The translations under genes and the position numbers were made by a program. Under the pieces are notes generated by a model, which was not told the DNA's origin, made no database searches, and saw only the letters and a list, made by a program, of their open reading frames with translations. Below are positions 23,522-36,000 of a stretch of DNA of 49,221 nucleotides, one piece after another (the first letter of the stretch is position 1; every line of letters starts with the position of its first letter). The stretch comes from Gamarada debralockiae (Eukaryota > Ascomycota > Leotiomycetes > Helotiales > Hyphodiscaceae): positions 1 to 49,221 of the forward strand of contig NXFV01000136.1 in assembly GCA_002803225.1 (NCBI GenBank), given 5' to 3'.

Positions 23522-25710
23522 ATGATGTCTAGAAGCGAGCAGCAACGTAGTCCCATCCAAGATGATGTCCGCGTACCCAGTGTCTGTGATGTACCGCAGC
23601 TTTCTCGGATGGCCTGCACCTTTTGCAGGGTTCGGAAGCTAAAATGCGACAAAAACATCCCTACGTGCGGATCCTGCAGCAGATATAGGCATCAATGTGT
23701 CTACGACTCGTCTCGGAAAGTAGGAGCGAGTAGATCACGCAAGAAGGGCTATGTCTCTGCGTTGCAAGAGAGATTAGGTTTGCAAGTCAATGTCATGTGA
23801 TAAACAGACTTCACTAACGTCGTTTGTCTAGCGCAGATTGAGACATCACTTTTGAAACAAGAGACTAGAGAGCAGAATGAGCTGGTTCAAACCGGCCCTG
23901 AGACCTGTGTCTCTATGGGCTCGGACTCCGAACCGGACATGATATCTCAAGACGTTGTTCGAGAGCTGTAAGTCCTTTTTGTGAAACCTAGAATATGGCT
24001 ACTTACACGTTATAGAGAGGAAGTATATTTCCAAAAGGTCCACGAATCGATGCCCATGTTCCACCGGGCGCGCTACCTGGCTGCCACACAACTCGAGCTA
24101 GGATTGCAACCACCAATTTACCTGCGTCACGCGGTCCTCGCGTTGGGAGCCTGTGCATCACCAAAATACGCGGGGCTCCAAGAGCGTTTCTATCGCAGCT
24201 CCCGTGAGGCGTTGGAATTTGTCGAGATGAATGATCATCATCTTGATATGGTATCCGTAGAGCAGGCACAGACGTGGATCTTGATCGCAACGTACGAGTT
24301 CAGACGAATGCATTTTCATCGGTCTTGGATGAGTACAGGAAGAGCTGTGCGCTTGGTTCAGATGATGGGACTGCATTGCATGGATAACAAAGATTCGGGA
24401 TTGCCACCACTTTTGCCGAAACCGAAGGACTGGGCTACGGGCGAAGAACGTAGGCGAACTTTCTGGATGGCTTTCTGCTTGGATCGATATGCGTCAATTG
24501 GGCATGGATGGCCAATGACGATAGATGATAAAGATGTGAGTAATCCATATTTTCTCATGAAAACTCTGGCAACTTTCTAACGACATTCACCCAGATTGTT
24601 ACACGACTTCCCGCACCAGATGAAGCATTCCAGAGTTGTACGGAGACCACGTCACTATTCCTCCGAGAAGCCATGACTCCAGAAGGAGCAGCATCACTTT
24701 CTCCTTTCGCAGGATTGGTAGCTATGACAGGGATTGGCAGTCAAAGACTTACAGCCTTGAGACGATCTGATCCAGGAAGCGGCGATCAAGGGGAATTCTG
24801 GCGAAGTGGTGGGCTCGGCAGCACCCTCATTCGAACCTTCTTGGTCCCCGATCACTTGAGAGTGCCGTCGCCAAAATGGGACCCGAATCTGTATTTCCTA
24901 AATATGGTCGCCCACGCTTCAACCATCCGAATCCACCAGGAGGCATTAGCCAAAACTGGCGTGGACTGCGTGCATCGTGACACGTTGTTAGAGAGCGAGC
25001 GAGTTCGTTTGGAGTCAGCAATCGAGATAGCAAGTATTATGCGAGCGAGCTGTCATGTGGACCTCTCAGCAGTATGCATTTCGTCTATCGTTTCGAATAC
25101 TCATTCCAACTGACACCATTTTCAGATAAATCCGTTCACCTCGTTCTGCTTATACGTCGCCGCCACGGCCCTCGCTCGACCCAAAAGCATCGAGCTTGAT
25201 GAGCATCAAAAGAACTCGCTCCAATTCCTCATCACAGCGATGAACTATCTGGAAGAAGTCAATCCACTGACAACGGTTTTTATACGCGATCTGGAAACCG
25301 AATTTCCTGATCTCACAACCAGTTTCTCCGGCCTTAACGTTGGGAACCGGGTAGAAAAGGTATGCATCAACATCTTATGAAAGGTGTCGTCTCTTGAGGT
25401 TCACTAAGCATCTGTCCAGGACGAATCCTCTCCAGAGTCAATGGACCACCCGAAAGGCCGAAATCCAGAGAAAGGCTGTATACCAGTGACCTTGGAACCC
25501 ACCAGCACTAGCCCAAAGGAACCGAGTTCAGCTTTCGCATATCGAGAGAGCATATTGGGCCAAGAGTGGATCGAACCTCAAGAGCAGCAGCTCCACTTCG
25601 AGGGCATCGAAGGCGGCGACTACCACACCATGGACTCTTTCCCGAATCGACCAGAGGATGAATTATTTGGGGGCATGTTCTTGTTTCCAGGAGGACTGGG
25701 AATGCCTTGA
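23522..25710 (+). CDS. Zn2Cys6 fungal-specific transcription factor
   Basis: Nuclear DNA-binding regulator. Six exons, 23522-23777, 23832-23967, 24016-24535, 24595-25071, 25126-25359 and 25420-25710, join to 637 aa; all five introns are GT-AG and keep phase. The binuclear zinc cluster is complete: six cysteines from Cys32 to Cys59 with spacing CX2CX6CX6CX2CX6C, containing ACTFCRVRKLKCDKNIPTC. A basic linker and a short dimerisation-like helix (YVSALQERLAQIETSLLKQE) follow. The fungal-specific middle region spans about residues 130-320 and includes LGACASPKYAG, EQAQTWILIATYEF, GRAVRLVQMMGLH and ERRRTFWMAFCLDRYASIG. The acidic C-terminus may activate transcription. The start at 23522 is the first ATG of the frame. 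No neighbour suggests its targets. Confidence 0.93.
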
Positions 25711-26321
25711 AAGGACGATCGCTTTGCGCACTGGCTACGTGTCCACCACAAGGCCGTAGAGGCAACTGCGGACCCAAATCAAGGAGCCTCCTCCAGTCAA
25801 TGGCTTATCAAGCGATTGCGACTTCAACAGTGCCTCTCCAAAGGCGACTTTTTCTCGAGACTTGTCGTCGTGCACATGCCATTCGGAAGGGATTGGCGAC
25901 CCCTCCCAACCTCGCAGTCGACTGTACACAGCCTTCCTATAAGCACGCGAAATATATGAAGGCCACCACTGTTGAAATTCAGACGACTCGTAGCTTCATA
26001 GCTCCGAAGTCACACGAAGGACTATTACCACCTTCTACTGCAGCAAATGGTACATTGTGGGTTAATTGTGTTCGTCCGGCGTGAAAACAAGACCGATGAT
26101 TCAATTCTGTAGAGACGGACATTGGGAAAGGCAGTAAGAGCAGAATGTCAAAAACTTAATTGACCAAAGTAAAACGGAAAACAATCACATCTGAGCCCCA
26201 GCTTTGCATCTGTGCTTTTCCCTCGATAAATTTAAATCAACCTCCCCAACGCCAAGCTGAACCCGCCATCCAAAAACATTTCGATAATTATGACCTCCCG
26301 ATACTCCCCTAGGTCTCAGTC
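25711..26321. other. intergenic, no gene seen
   Basis: About 610 bp between convergent genes. An open frame on the plus strand just after the stop of the regulator lacks homology signals and is probably 3' UTR. Confidence 0.45.
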
Positions 26322-26627
26322 TTACCTCGACCAGACATGTCCAGAATAAGGACCACCTTGATAGGAACCATAATCCAACTCGCCAAACTTCTTCAATCGC
26401 TTCAACTTCTCCTCCTCAGTCTCAGGCCCGACCCTCGCAGGCTTCTGTTCGCGTTCCGGCTCGGGGATCTTGGCTAGCAGATCCTTGGTCTTCTGCCACG
26501 CCTTCGATCGCTTCGAGGCTGGCTTCTCGGAGGTAGAGGACTTCATGAGTGGCTTTTCGGAGTAGGTTGTGGAGGTCGAGTATGTGGATTCGGCGTATGG
26601 CTCAGCGGATTGATTTTGGGAACTCAT
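26322..26627 (-). CDS. small charged orphan protein, 101 aa
   Basis: Single-exon frame starting MSSQNQSAEPYAESTYSTST and ending LDYGSYQGGPYSGHVWSR. The N-terminal half is Ser/Thr/Tyr-rich; the C-terminal half is Lys/Glu-rich and probably helical (KAWQKTKDLLAKIPEPEREQ, EEEKLKRLKKFGELDYG). The open frame continues upstream to a TTG at 26846, but the first ATG is at 26627 and the codons before it look like leader sequence. No signal peptide or membrane helix. I do not recognise it. Confidence 0.6.
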   Translation of the reverse strand: MSSQNQSAEPYAESTYSTSTTYSEKPLMKSSTSEKPASKRSKAWQKTKDLLAKIPEPEREQKPARVGPETEEEKLKRLKKFGELDYGSYQGGPYSGHVWSR

Positions 26628-28402
26628 GTTGGGTTGTTCGGAGTGGAAGTTTGGTCTGGGGACTCTTTTTGTTGAGATGTGAGGTGCTTTGATGTATGAT
26701 TGGGAAGGTAGTTTGAAAGCTTCAAAGAAGATGATTGACTGAGCCTTGATAATGATTTGTGACTGATGAAAGTAAAAAGACTTCGAGACTTCTCGAATCA
26801 TATATACTATACACACACTCATATGGAGCAAAATGACCCCGGCCAATTATTCCGCCTCCCTTACAGCCTGATTTCAGGATGACTCTTAGGCAACACAATG
26901 AAAGTTGTCGCGGGTACTCCGCCAGAACCGCCTCTTGAATCAGGCCGCCAAATTAGATACATGAGGCCGCGAATATTCCCTGCAAGCCAAGCGCGGATTA
27001 CAGAGAACACAAGGTACCATTTCTTGCTGCCTGAGCCTTGCAACGCAATCTGGCCAACAGGTACGCGGTCCTACAACACTGCCTGGGTTCTTACGATGCA
27101 CATTGCCGCTCTGGTCGGCTTACCGATGACTCAGGAGGCGTGATGGTGTGGCACGGCTCGTTTGACGGGTTCGGAATTGCTGCGATTGGTGTGTCCGGAA
27201 TTGATTTTGGAGGGGTAGCCAAACGGAGTTCGATTTTGAAGGCTGGCGTTTGGCTGCTGCCTGAGTCACAACATTTAAATGCGGATGCGGAATAAGCATT
27301 GAGAACCGCCAAAACGAGACGCAACTTCCTGCTTGGGAAAAGGGCGTCCGCGTGCGGTGACATGGCGTTAGAGGCATTGTTGAAGGCTTCGGTTGGCTGC
27401 GCCGTGGGCCTCACAGGGGTTAGTTCAAGGGAGCCCAGGGAGTCATCTCGAAAAGTCAATTCCAGGTTCAAAGGTTGGAGAATGCGATTGACTCAATTGG
27501 CAAACCTGATTCGGCAATTAGAACCAGCGATAGTCCAGCTTGGAATCGTACAGGTACATGAGGTAGTCCTCGGTGCGAAAGATGATGAGTTCCCTCCAGG
27601 GGGAAATGACCGAGCGATTATGGGCACATGCAAATTTGTACGTCCTTTGAATCATGGGACTTTTGCCCACCTGAGAAGTTTAATTGGATAATTGAACCGA
27701 GCAAGGAGTTGAGTTTATGTTTTTGGGGAAGTCCTCAGTACGAGAGCTTGTGGGACAAGGAGATATTTTCTTCAGGGTGAAGAAGGGTCGTGTGTATCGG
27801 CGGGACGCAGATTTGCGTATCGATCGAGAACTTGTCCTCAACAGATGGCTCCAGAGCCTGATAATTGGATGGAGCAGTATGATATCTTCTCTTAACGTCT
27901 TATTCCATTCCATAAGCTTGGGCTTGACTGAAGAAGAGCATCGATGAATTTCTCCTTGTCCATTCTCACAACCTCATTCCATAGCTAAGATGAAGTGGAA
28001 CGGTAAGAATTATTCTGTCCATCTTTGCTTCCGCTTCGGGTTTCCTCTTGTTTCGCGGTGTCTTCAAAGAACTCATGGTCTTTCGACACCGTCGAGTCTT
28101 CGGATTTAACTTGAAAATACATCGACTCGAGAAGGTGGTCCAACGCCCCTCAGCAATTGAGCCATTTAGGGGCTTTCCCCAGAGCTCCCCACTCAAAATG
28201 TCTGACTAGTGTTCCCTCCACGAACTCAAGGCACTGCTTGATATATTCAGACTGGTCTTTGAGTCTCGTGATGAACCTTGGCCTGTTCGCCGTTACAATA
28301 CATCCTTATGCTTCTCTCCTAAACTGACATAGAACCTTAAATGCCAAGAAATATACCCCTTCAAACACTCCATCTTTTCACTTTGGAGGTCTAAGCCAAA
28401 GT
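26628..28402. other. gene-poor stretch
   Basis: Nearly 1.8 kb. Overlapping open frames of up to 126 codons occur at 27091-27691 on both strands, but they have no motif, no splice partners and conflicting frames. I see no repeat matching the elements elsewhere in the window. Confidence 0.4.
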
Positions 28403-28633
28403 TCACCGATCTGTCACGAGGCTTTGAATGCCTTGCGTCAGTGTGAACATCCAGCCCGGCCTCGTCTTCAACGTCTCATTTCCATTTTCATCCAACTGGC
28501 AGTAATCTTTAGGAAAGCATATACGTATAGCACTTAAACAGTACATTATGTCGTTCGGTATCACCTTTGGCTCGATAGGAGACCTGATCTTAGTGGGAGA
28601 GGTTGCATGGAGGCTTGCCAAGTCGCTCTGTTG
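28403..28633 (-). pseudogene. open-frame fragment beside TIR element A
   Basis: Minus-strand frame with QQSDLASLHATSPTKI, IMYCLSAIRICFPKDYCQLD and GWMFTLTQGIQSLVTDR before a stop. It starts abruptly at the left end of the inserted element. Another fragment on the same strand starts at the right end of that element, so both may belong to one broken gene. Function unknown. Confidence 0.3.
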
Positions 28634-28634
28634 C

Positions 28635-29259
28635 ATGGTGCCCATCAATACGAGTAATTCGTAAATTAGACTATGGAATTCATCAATTGGACGATAAATG
28701 CGAATAAGACGTCTGATCGGTCAATTAGACCAAGGGGTCCATATTTCACTGCGATCCCTATGGCAACCATCAGTTTATGGGATCCATATATTGAATTGTG
28801 GTGTTATCGAAACACTGAAGTCAAGGCCAGTTAAAAACACATGCCTTATCGGGCATGCGTCCTTCGCTGATCCGTCTCGATATTAGTGATTCTTGCTCAT
28901 TAACGTCATGACCAGGAGTCAAAACTCACGGTGTCTACACCTGACGAAGATCAGATAGAACCTCTAGGACAAAAATTGGAGCTTGATATAGAAGGAGAGG
29001 TGCTAATCTCTCTTGCGATCGAGCGCTACCCCTCACTTATGCTGATAACTGACGTTGATCAAGAACTCTCTTGAATTTTGAGGCGTTTTATTGACGTAGA
29101 TATCACACGGGAGAAGGAGGGGAATTAAGTCGCTAATCAATTAGACTACTATTGACCAATCACATAAATGGAATTTGCATTCGCATGGAATTGTCCAATT
29201 GGATGTCCAATATATGAATTAAATAGTCCAATTTACGAATAGTTCGTAATGAGCACCAT
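28635..29259. mobile_element. TIR element A, non-autonomous (MITE-like), 625 bp
   Basis: The left arm begins ATGGTGCCCATCAATACGAG and continues through CGTAAATTAGAC to TCAATTGGAC. The right arm, read from 29259 on the other strand, begins ATGGTGCTCATTACGAAC and continues through CGTAAATTGGAC to ATATTGGAC. The arms match over about 55 bp with few gaps. No transposase-sized frame lies inside. Positions 28635-29040 match the copy at 47411-47795. Sequence CTGTTGC precedes the left arm and CTGCTG precedes the right arm when read inward, so the true ends may be a few bases further out; no clean target duplication was found. Confidence 0.75.
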
Positions 29260-29672
29260 CAGCAGAAGCCGCTTCGCGAGACACCAACATGTAATCTTCC
29301 AGAAACAATCCACTCCTCGCATAGTGCATCTTTGTAGAGAATTTCTTGGAGCTCTGGTGGTAGTATTTTAAAAGTGAGAGGCTTGTTGATGCTGGGTGCT
29401 TTCTGGGTGATGTGAAAATTATGTGTGCAGGGGGTGGGGGTTAAGAGGTAGGAGTTTGAGTTGCGAGAAGTTCCTTTGTAGAGGATGTTGAGTTGATTAG
29501 TTGATGGAGTTGAATAAATTGAAATCAAAGAAATGGAAGGTTGTTTGGTTGGTGATAGAGCTAATTCTTTAACCCCAGAAATGTTTCGAGGGTAACGAAT
29601 AAGTATTGTTGGATGCACAGTTGAAAGTGAAGGATTGGGTCGTCGTGTAAAAAGCGGATGCCAGTGGCTCAT
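29260..29672 (-). pseudogene. truncated fragment of a 2EXR/F-box-like orphan gene
   Basis: Minus-strand frame with ATG at 29672. Its last part reads FKILPPELQEILYKDAL, which resembles the LPPELR-IY-AL opening of fungal 2EXR or F-box-like proteins. The frame ends within a few codons of the right end of TIR element A, as expected if the element interrupted the gene. The N-terminal 95 residues are Ser/Thr/Pro-rich and may be spurious. Confidence 0.4.
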
Positions 29673-30130
29673 TTTCAAGTGTTAGGTTCCTTCTTCATCA
29701 CCGTCAGCCACCAAAAGCAGAAGCTGCACATGCTTGGACGCCACTTCTCGATTCATTATGATAGATCAACAATTGGTAGCAATGGTTCTTTCTGGTATTG
29801 AGACATCACATTTTTATGTGATACCTGACACCTATTTCGCTCCTGCTCCCTTTGCCAATTATCTCAGAAAACGTATCCTGAATGTGTCCCGCAACCAGCT
29901 CCTAGCATATCTCAAACTTCTAGCCAATACAATATCTCCTCTCCCGGTTCAATGCTCCTACAGGTCAAAACCACAGTAGTCCCTCTTCACCCTCTCGGAT
30001 TTGGCCCCCTGTTCCCTCCAGGTTTCCAGCTCTGACTCCAACCATAACATAATCACACACAACACTTTCAGAATGAAAGGAATCCTCGGTTTGAACAATT
30101 TCTACATTGTGATTACTTCAGATTTTAAAG

Positions 30131-30610
30131 ATGATAAGGAAACGTTTGTTGTTGAAGACAGATGCGAATGGCAAGATGTCAACCTTAATCAAAGCGCTTC
30201 GGCCTGATCCGGAATTATATGCAGAGGCGATCATTATCTCTTGGAAGATGGATCACGCTTTCATTCTGAGTAAACGCAATGACTGGGGACTTGGAGATAT
30301 GCCGAAAGGGATGGTTTTGTCAATTCGGAGATTGAAGATCGAGGCCAGGCAAGTAATAACCCCCCTCACATTAGCCACCTTTCCTAACAATTTTTTTTAG
30401 ACATCCTCTAGAGTGTTGGTGCAAAACCCTTCCCAGTCCAAATGAATATACCTAGCCCTCAAAGAGTTGCGTCAATATCAAAGCTGCAGCTGCCCGCTTG
30501 AAGAATGTGCGTGAAATCTCACTGTATCGCAAAACCGGAGATCGGAATCTGTTAGACCTCTTCTGTTATGCATATTGCACCTATCTCATGCATTCGAGTG
30601 ATTGACAAAA
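30131..30610 (+). pseudogene. degenerate orphan-family copy 1
   Basis: Plus-strand piece with IKALRPDPELYAEAIIISW, then HAFILSKRNDWGLGDMPKGM and SIRRLKIEAR. A GC-AG type intron (GCAAGT donor at 30349, acceptor ending 30400) joins HPLECWCKTLPSPNEYT, after which a TAG interrupts; a shifted frame resumes with IKAAAARLKNVREISLYRKT. The same two blocks recur in copies 2 and 3 at 41.5-43.8 kb. The family is probably the 2EXR/F-box-like group of ascomycetes; its function is unknown. Confidence 0.5.
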
Positions 30611-31053
30611 GTTTCCATTAGCTTTTCAGCGCTGGATCGTTTCCACCCGAAGTTGCATGACGAGGTTCGGAGTTACAATCGGAGCTTGGAAGTCATGGGG
30701 GACCAATTCACATTGTCTTTCACCTCATTATAGTTGGTACAGGGCGTACAAAGACGATGGATGGGATGGCAGTTTATGTTATTCGGAGTGGATGCATTGT
30801 ATGTTGATACTGGATTCTGCAGTGGGCTGGTATACTGGACAGACTACTGGAAGACAATCGAAGGGAGCGGGGATTGGTTTGTAGAGATAGGTTTTATGAC
30901 AATGGCAGAGAAACATCTGAGAATGACATGCGAGAGAGGTAGGGGTTGGCTGCTTTTGTATTTCATCACATACGTATATGGTAGTAACGAAGGCTCTGGT
31001 AAATTAAATAACGCTCTCTAATTTCAACGTGAGGTACAAGTGCATACCACTTA
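30611..31053. other. no supported gene
   Basis: Two overlapping plus-strand frames of 75 and 95 codons cover 30657-31021 without recognisable motifs. They may be decayed sequence downstream of orphan-family copy 1. Confidence 0.35.
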
Positions 31054-32087
31054 TCAAGGCTTAAGCACCTTGCACTCAGCATCATCCCGTCTCGTACTCC
31101 CCCAAATATCCCTGAAAGCTTCATAGCCACCCTTCAACCTCTCAACCTGCTCCATCGTACGTTCCGCACAATCCTCACTCAAAGGCAATCTCCCTAGCGC
31201 CTCCTTCCCCACTCCTCTCCCCGTGCCAGTAACAACCTCAAAGATCCCCTGACACCCCTTCTCAACGTCATTCGGCGCAGCATTTGCAAAAGCCCTCTCA
31301 CCAGGCTTGGCACTAAAAGCCTTCACCCATTGCCCGACTTCCGTGGACTTGTAAGCTTCAGTCAGAGGTGCCGAAGTCACCGTCACCGCGTCTGGCATGT
31401 TCGTCTTGAAAGCTCCAGGTTGCACGATCAAGACTCGGATACCGAAGGGAGCTACTTCTTTCGCGAGACCTTGGGACATGCCTGGTCGAACCTTAACGTC
31501 TTTCTGGAAAAGGGTCACGTCACGTGATGGAAACTGACCTTCAAGAGCCCATTTCGAAGCCCCGTACATACCCAGGGCAGGTCTGGGATCCAAACCAGCT
31601 GCGCTGGAGACGTTGACGATGATTCCGGTTTTTTGCTCTCGCATGGATGGCAAGATGGTTTGAATGAGGTTGAATGGACCGAAAAAATTGGTGTCCATCA
31701 TGGAGCGTTTCTCCTTGTCACTTTTCATCGCATCAGCCATGAACATCTTTTGTCTGCATTGTTGGCAATACTACCTTAGACTTACCTAACATCTTCCAAA
31801 GGTCCAAGAATTCCAATCCCGGCGTTGTTCACCAGCACATCGATCCGTCCAAATTTCTGCTTTCCAGCATCGACAACTTTTCGCAGCTCAGTGGGTGGGG
31901 CATTGACATCGAGTGGCAGCCATATTCCGCCTAGGTCTTCGACTTGCTTCAAGAGATCGGGGTTCTTGGATGGGTTGCGAGAGGTGGCGATTACGCTGTG
32001 GCCAGCTTTGAGGGCGATGAGGGACAATGAGAGGCCGAATCCGGAGGAGCAGCCTGTGATTAGCCAGACGAGAGGTTTCGATGCCAT
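31054..32087 (-). CDS. short-chain dehydrogenase/reductase
   Basis: NAD(P)-dependent oxidoreductase of the classical SDR type. Three minus-strand exons, 32087-31786, 31720-31539 and 31481-31054, join to 303 aa. The cofactor motif ITGCSSGFG is at residues 10-18, LDVNAPP near 60 and VNNAGIG near 90. The active site is the Ser pair 139-140 with Tyr153 and Lys157 in MYGASKWALEG; PGAFKTNM follows the beta-6 strand. The first intron is 65 nt, with acceptor GAAAAG and branch-like GCTGATG; a nearer acceptor would give a 32-nt intron and a poorer protein. The start at 32087 has a strong context (ACAAAATGG) and lies nine residues before the glycine motif; an in-frame ATG at 32120 is possible. Substrate unknown. 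Confidence 0.9.
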
Positions 32088-32167
32088 TTTGTGGGGAACG
32101 AGGGCTCGGAGGGTTGACATAGATGATGAATAGTATTGAGTTGTAGAATCAAGGTGAGAAGTGAACT

Positions 32168-32181
32168 GATATATATATAAT
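32168..32181 (-). promoter_or_regulatory. TATA-like box of the dehydrogenase gene
   Basis: An alternating TA run, ATATATATATAA on the plus strand, lies about 85-95 bp before the start codon, a normal distance for a fungal TATA element plus leader. Confidence 0.35.
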
Positions 32182-32289
32182 GGAGATGAGCGGAGGGTCA
32201 TCGGAGGGTCAATCGGAATTAGGGGGTAAGGTCCGTATTGGACATGATCTGAACCAACTTTGATGAAATTGAAGCTAGACAAATATCCA

Positions 32290-33011
32290 TAAAGGGGGTA
32301 CCTTAGACCCTTTCCCCGCCGATTGGCAGCCCTATGAAGTGCTCGATTGATGGGCTAAAACTATCATGACAGGAAATCAGTAGCGACGGCACGTGACTAG
32401 ATGATTCACCACGATGCTCAGAAGCTCTCGTCAGGAATTCTCCAACATCATCAAAGTCAGCTAATCAAAGGGGAGTACAAAGAGCATATGTCTCGGAGAA
32501 TCAAAGAATGCGCACTCCTTAGAGTCGTCAGTCGAATATATGACAGTGGCGGGTGCTAACCATGCAGCTCGCCGATGTTAAGTTCGGTGGCAGGCCTGTG
32601 AAAGCCTCTGTAAAACTAATAAATGGGTTTACTCCAGAGATTGGAAGTAGAGCATAATTCTTAGATCGAGCATTCAGAGATTGAAAACAAACATTGAAAT
32701 GAATCCAGAGACAGGAGTCTGCACTGGCGAACGTCCGGGGGTTGGACTTTTCAGATTTGATAGAAGAAAGCACAACTATGACCATATGAATAATTGAAAG
32801 AATCTTTTGACTCGATTGAAACTTCTCACTCTCAACTAAATAGTTGAGCCGAATCTTTTGAAGTGGCTGATATTTGAGGAAATTAAAAAATGCCTTCCAA
32901 ATGAGTTGTCGTTGACTTGCTGACTAAGACGCGTATACTCAGTCGCGCCAGCGCGTCTCCAAGAATCAAATACAACATCAGCCTCGTCGAATAGAGTTCC
33001 ACGCGGCAAAG
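32290..33011. other. intergenic, upstream of MSH3
   Basis: About 720 bp between two genes that point away from each other. It should contain both promoters. I see no RNA gene or repeat in it. Confidence 0.5.
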
Positions 33012-36000
33012 ATGGGGAAGACGAAGCCGACTCCAGTCAAGAATCAACAATCTATCTCTAGTTTCTTCCAAAAGAAGACTGTCAATGCGAATATTTTGTC
33101 TCAACAAACCCAAAATCCGCCAGCCACTCGAACAGAATCGAACGAAGCTGGAAATCTCTACGATGCCGAAAGTGATGAAGACGAGCCGTTGAGGCCACTT
33201 GCGAATAGGAGTTCGAAAAGACAACTGGCAGATATAGATGATACCGAGAAGGCGGAGAGACCTATAAAGCGAGCAAAGGGCGTCGAGAATAACGAGTTGA
33301 GCTCGGTCTTCAGTAATACAACGCAGCCCAAACCAGCAGCAGCTCCGATCGGTAAATCGAAGATCTCCCCAAGAACGGAACGATACCTATACACTGGGTC
33401 AAGCCAAGCTACCCCTGGCGAGCCAATACCAGAAGAAGAGGAAGACGATGAGGAAATAAAGGCCAAAAAGAAGGAATTGCATGAGAAGTTCGTCAAGAAA
33501 CTGGGTCACCCGGATAGTCTTGCCCTGATCAAGAGGAGAAATTGGCAGATAGATGCAGACACCGAGGCTCTGGATGAAGATGCTGTCGAAGGCGATGATG
33601 GCGAGGATGAAACTCCCCCTCCAACGAAGACGAAAAAGAAGGGAGCGAAGACGGGGAAGTTGACGCCTATGGAATTGCAGATCCTAGATATCAAGAGGAA
33701 ACATATGGATACTCTTCTGATCGTGGAAGTAGGGTATAAATTCAGGTTCTACGGAGAGGATGCCAGAACTGCTGCAAAGGAGCTCAGCATTGTCTGCATT
33801 CCCGGCAAATACAGGTTTGATGAGCGTAAGAACTCCAATTCTTCTCATTTGATCTACTCTGACATATATCAGATCCTTCGGAGGCACACCTCGACCGATT
33901 TGCTTCTGCAAGCATTCCTGTCCATCGATTGCCTGTACACGCGAAGAGACTTGTTGCTGCCGGACATAAGATTGGAATTGTGAGGCAAATCGAGACTGCG
34001 GCTTTGAAGAAGGTCGGAGATAATCGAAACACGCCTTTCATACGGAAACTTACAAATATTTACACCAAAGGCACATATATCGATGATATTGATGGGCTCG
34101 ATCAACCTACGGACGCTCCAACTGGTGGCGCTCCGGCAACAGGTTATCTCCTGTGTATCACAGAGACCAAAGCCAAAGGCTTGGGAACAGATGAGAAAGT
34201 TGAAGTCGGAATCCTGGCAGTACAGCCGTCCACGGGAGACATCATCTATGATACCTTCGAAGACGGGTTCATGAGAGGGGAGATCGAGACTCGATTATTA
34301 CACATTGCACCTTGCGAGTTCTTGATTGTTGGCGAGCTCACCAGAGCCACGGACAAGTTAGTTCAACATCTTTCGGGCAGTACTACAAATGTCTTTGGAG
34401 ACAGGATCCGGGTGGAGCGAGTGGAGAAATCGAAGACCATGGCTGCAGAGGCGTATTCGAATGTTGCACAATTCTATGCCGACAAGCTGAAGACCCACGA
34501 CGACGGCAACAACGAAAGACAGCACAATCTCCTTGACAAAGTCTTGAAGCTGTCCGAGCCGGTAATGATATGTTTATCAGCAATGATCACGCACATGACT
34601 GAGTACGGACTTGAGCATGTCTTCGACCTCACAAAATACTTCAAGTCGTTCAGTGCCCGGTCACACATGCTGTTAAACGGCAACACCTTGACGAGTCTGG
34701 AGATCTACCAAAATCAAACAGACCACACAGAAAAAGGCAGTCTCTTCTGGACCTTAGACAAAACACACACCCGCTTCGGCCAACGTCTCCTCCGAAAATG
34801 GGTCGGCAGACCCCTCCTCGACAAAACCCGCCTCGAAGAGCGCGTCTCCGCAGTCCAAGAACTGTACGAAGGCGCCCAAACCCCCAAAGTAGACAAACTG
34901 CATTCTCTCCTCCGAAACATCAAGTCCGATCTTGAGCGCAGCTTAATCCGAATCTACTACGGTAAATGCACACGGCCTGAACTCCTAACCGTCCTGCAGA
35001 CGATGCAACGAATATCCAACGAATACGCACATGTGAACTCCACTTCACAAGCAGGATTTGAATCGCCTTTGATCAACGAAGCAATCGCAACTCTCCCCGC
35101 AATAGGCGGCGCCGTGGTCTCCTTCCTCGATAAAATCAACCCCGAAGCCGCTCGAAAGGACGACAAATATGCTTTCTTCCGCGAAGAAGAAGAGAGCGAA
35201 GCAATTGGCGACCACAAACTCGGCATCGCAGCCGTAGAGCAAGAACTCGATTCCCACCGCTCAGTTGCCGCTGGCAAACTCAAGCAATCCAAACCCGTCT
35301 CCTACACAACAGTAGCAGGCATCGAATACCTCATCGAAGTCTCCAACACAGATCTCAAGAACGTCCCAGCATCATGGGTCAAGATTTCGGGCACGAAGAA
35401 ACTCAGCCGTTTCCACACACCAGACGTGATACGCATGTTGCAAGAACGGGATCAGCATAGAGAATCCCTCTCTGCTGCCTGCGATGTAGCATTCTCCTCT
35501 CTCCTTTCCGAAATCAGCACCCATTACGCACTCCTCCGCGACAGCATCGCAAACCTCTCAACGCTCGACTGTCTCCTCTCCCTCGCAACCGTAGCTTCGT
35601 TCCCAGGCTACACGAAACCCACATTCACCTCTTCGACGGAAATATCCGTCGTAGAGGGACGCCACCCAATGGTCGAACAGCTGCTTCCTCAATCCTACAT
35701 CCCGAATTCCACTTTTCTCTCCACAGAAGAAGATCATACCCGCGCCCTCCTAATCACAGGTCCAAATATGGGCGGAAAGTCCTCGTACGTAAGACAAGTA
35801 GCGCTCATCTGCATCCTCGCACAAATCGGGTCCTACGTCCCTGCATCCTCCGCACGGCTTGGTCTTCTCGATGGCATATACACCCGCATGGGAGCGTACG
35901 ATTCGTTGTTCACGAACCAAAGTACATTCATGATCGAACTTTCCGAAACAGCCACGATCCTGAAGTCCGCGACACCGAGATCATTAGTGATTTTAGATGA

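Noticed and set aside
27091..27691. Overlapping frames of 126 and 130 codons on opposite strands
   Set aside because: No motif, no splice partner and mutual conflict; treated as non-coding.
31754..31785. 32-nt intron in the dehydrogenase ending at the nearer CAG
   Set aside because: Too short for a fungal intron and gives extra residues not fitting the SDR pattern; the 65-nt intron restores it.
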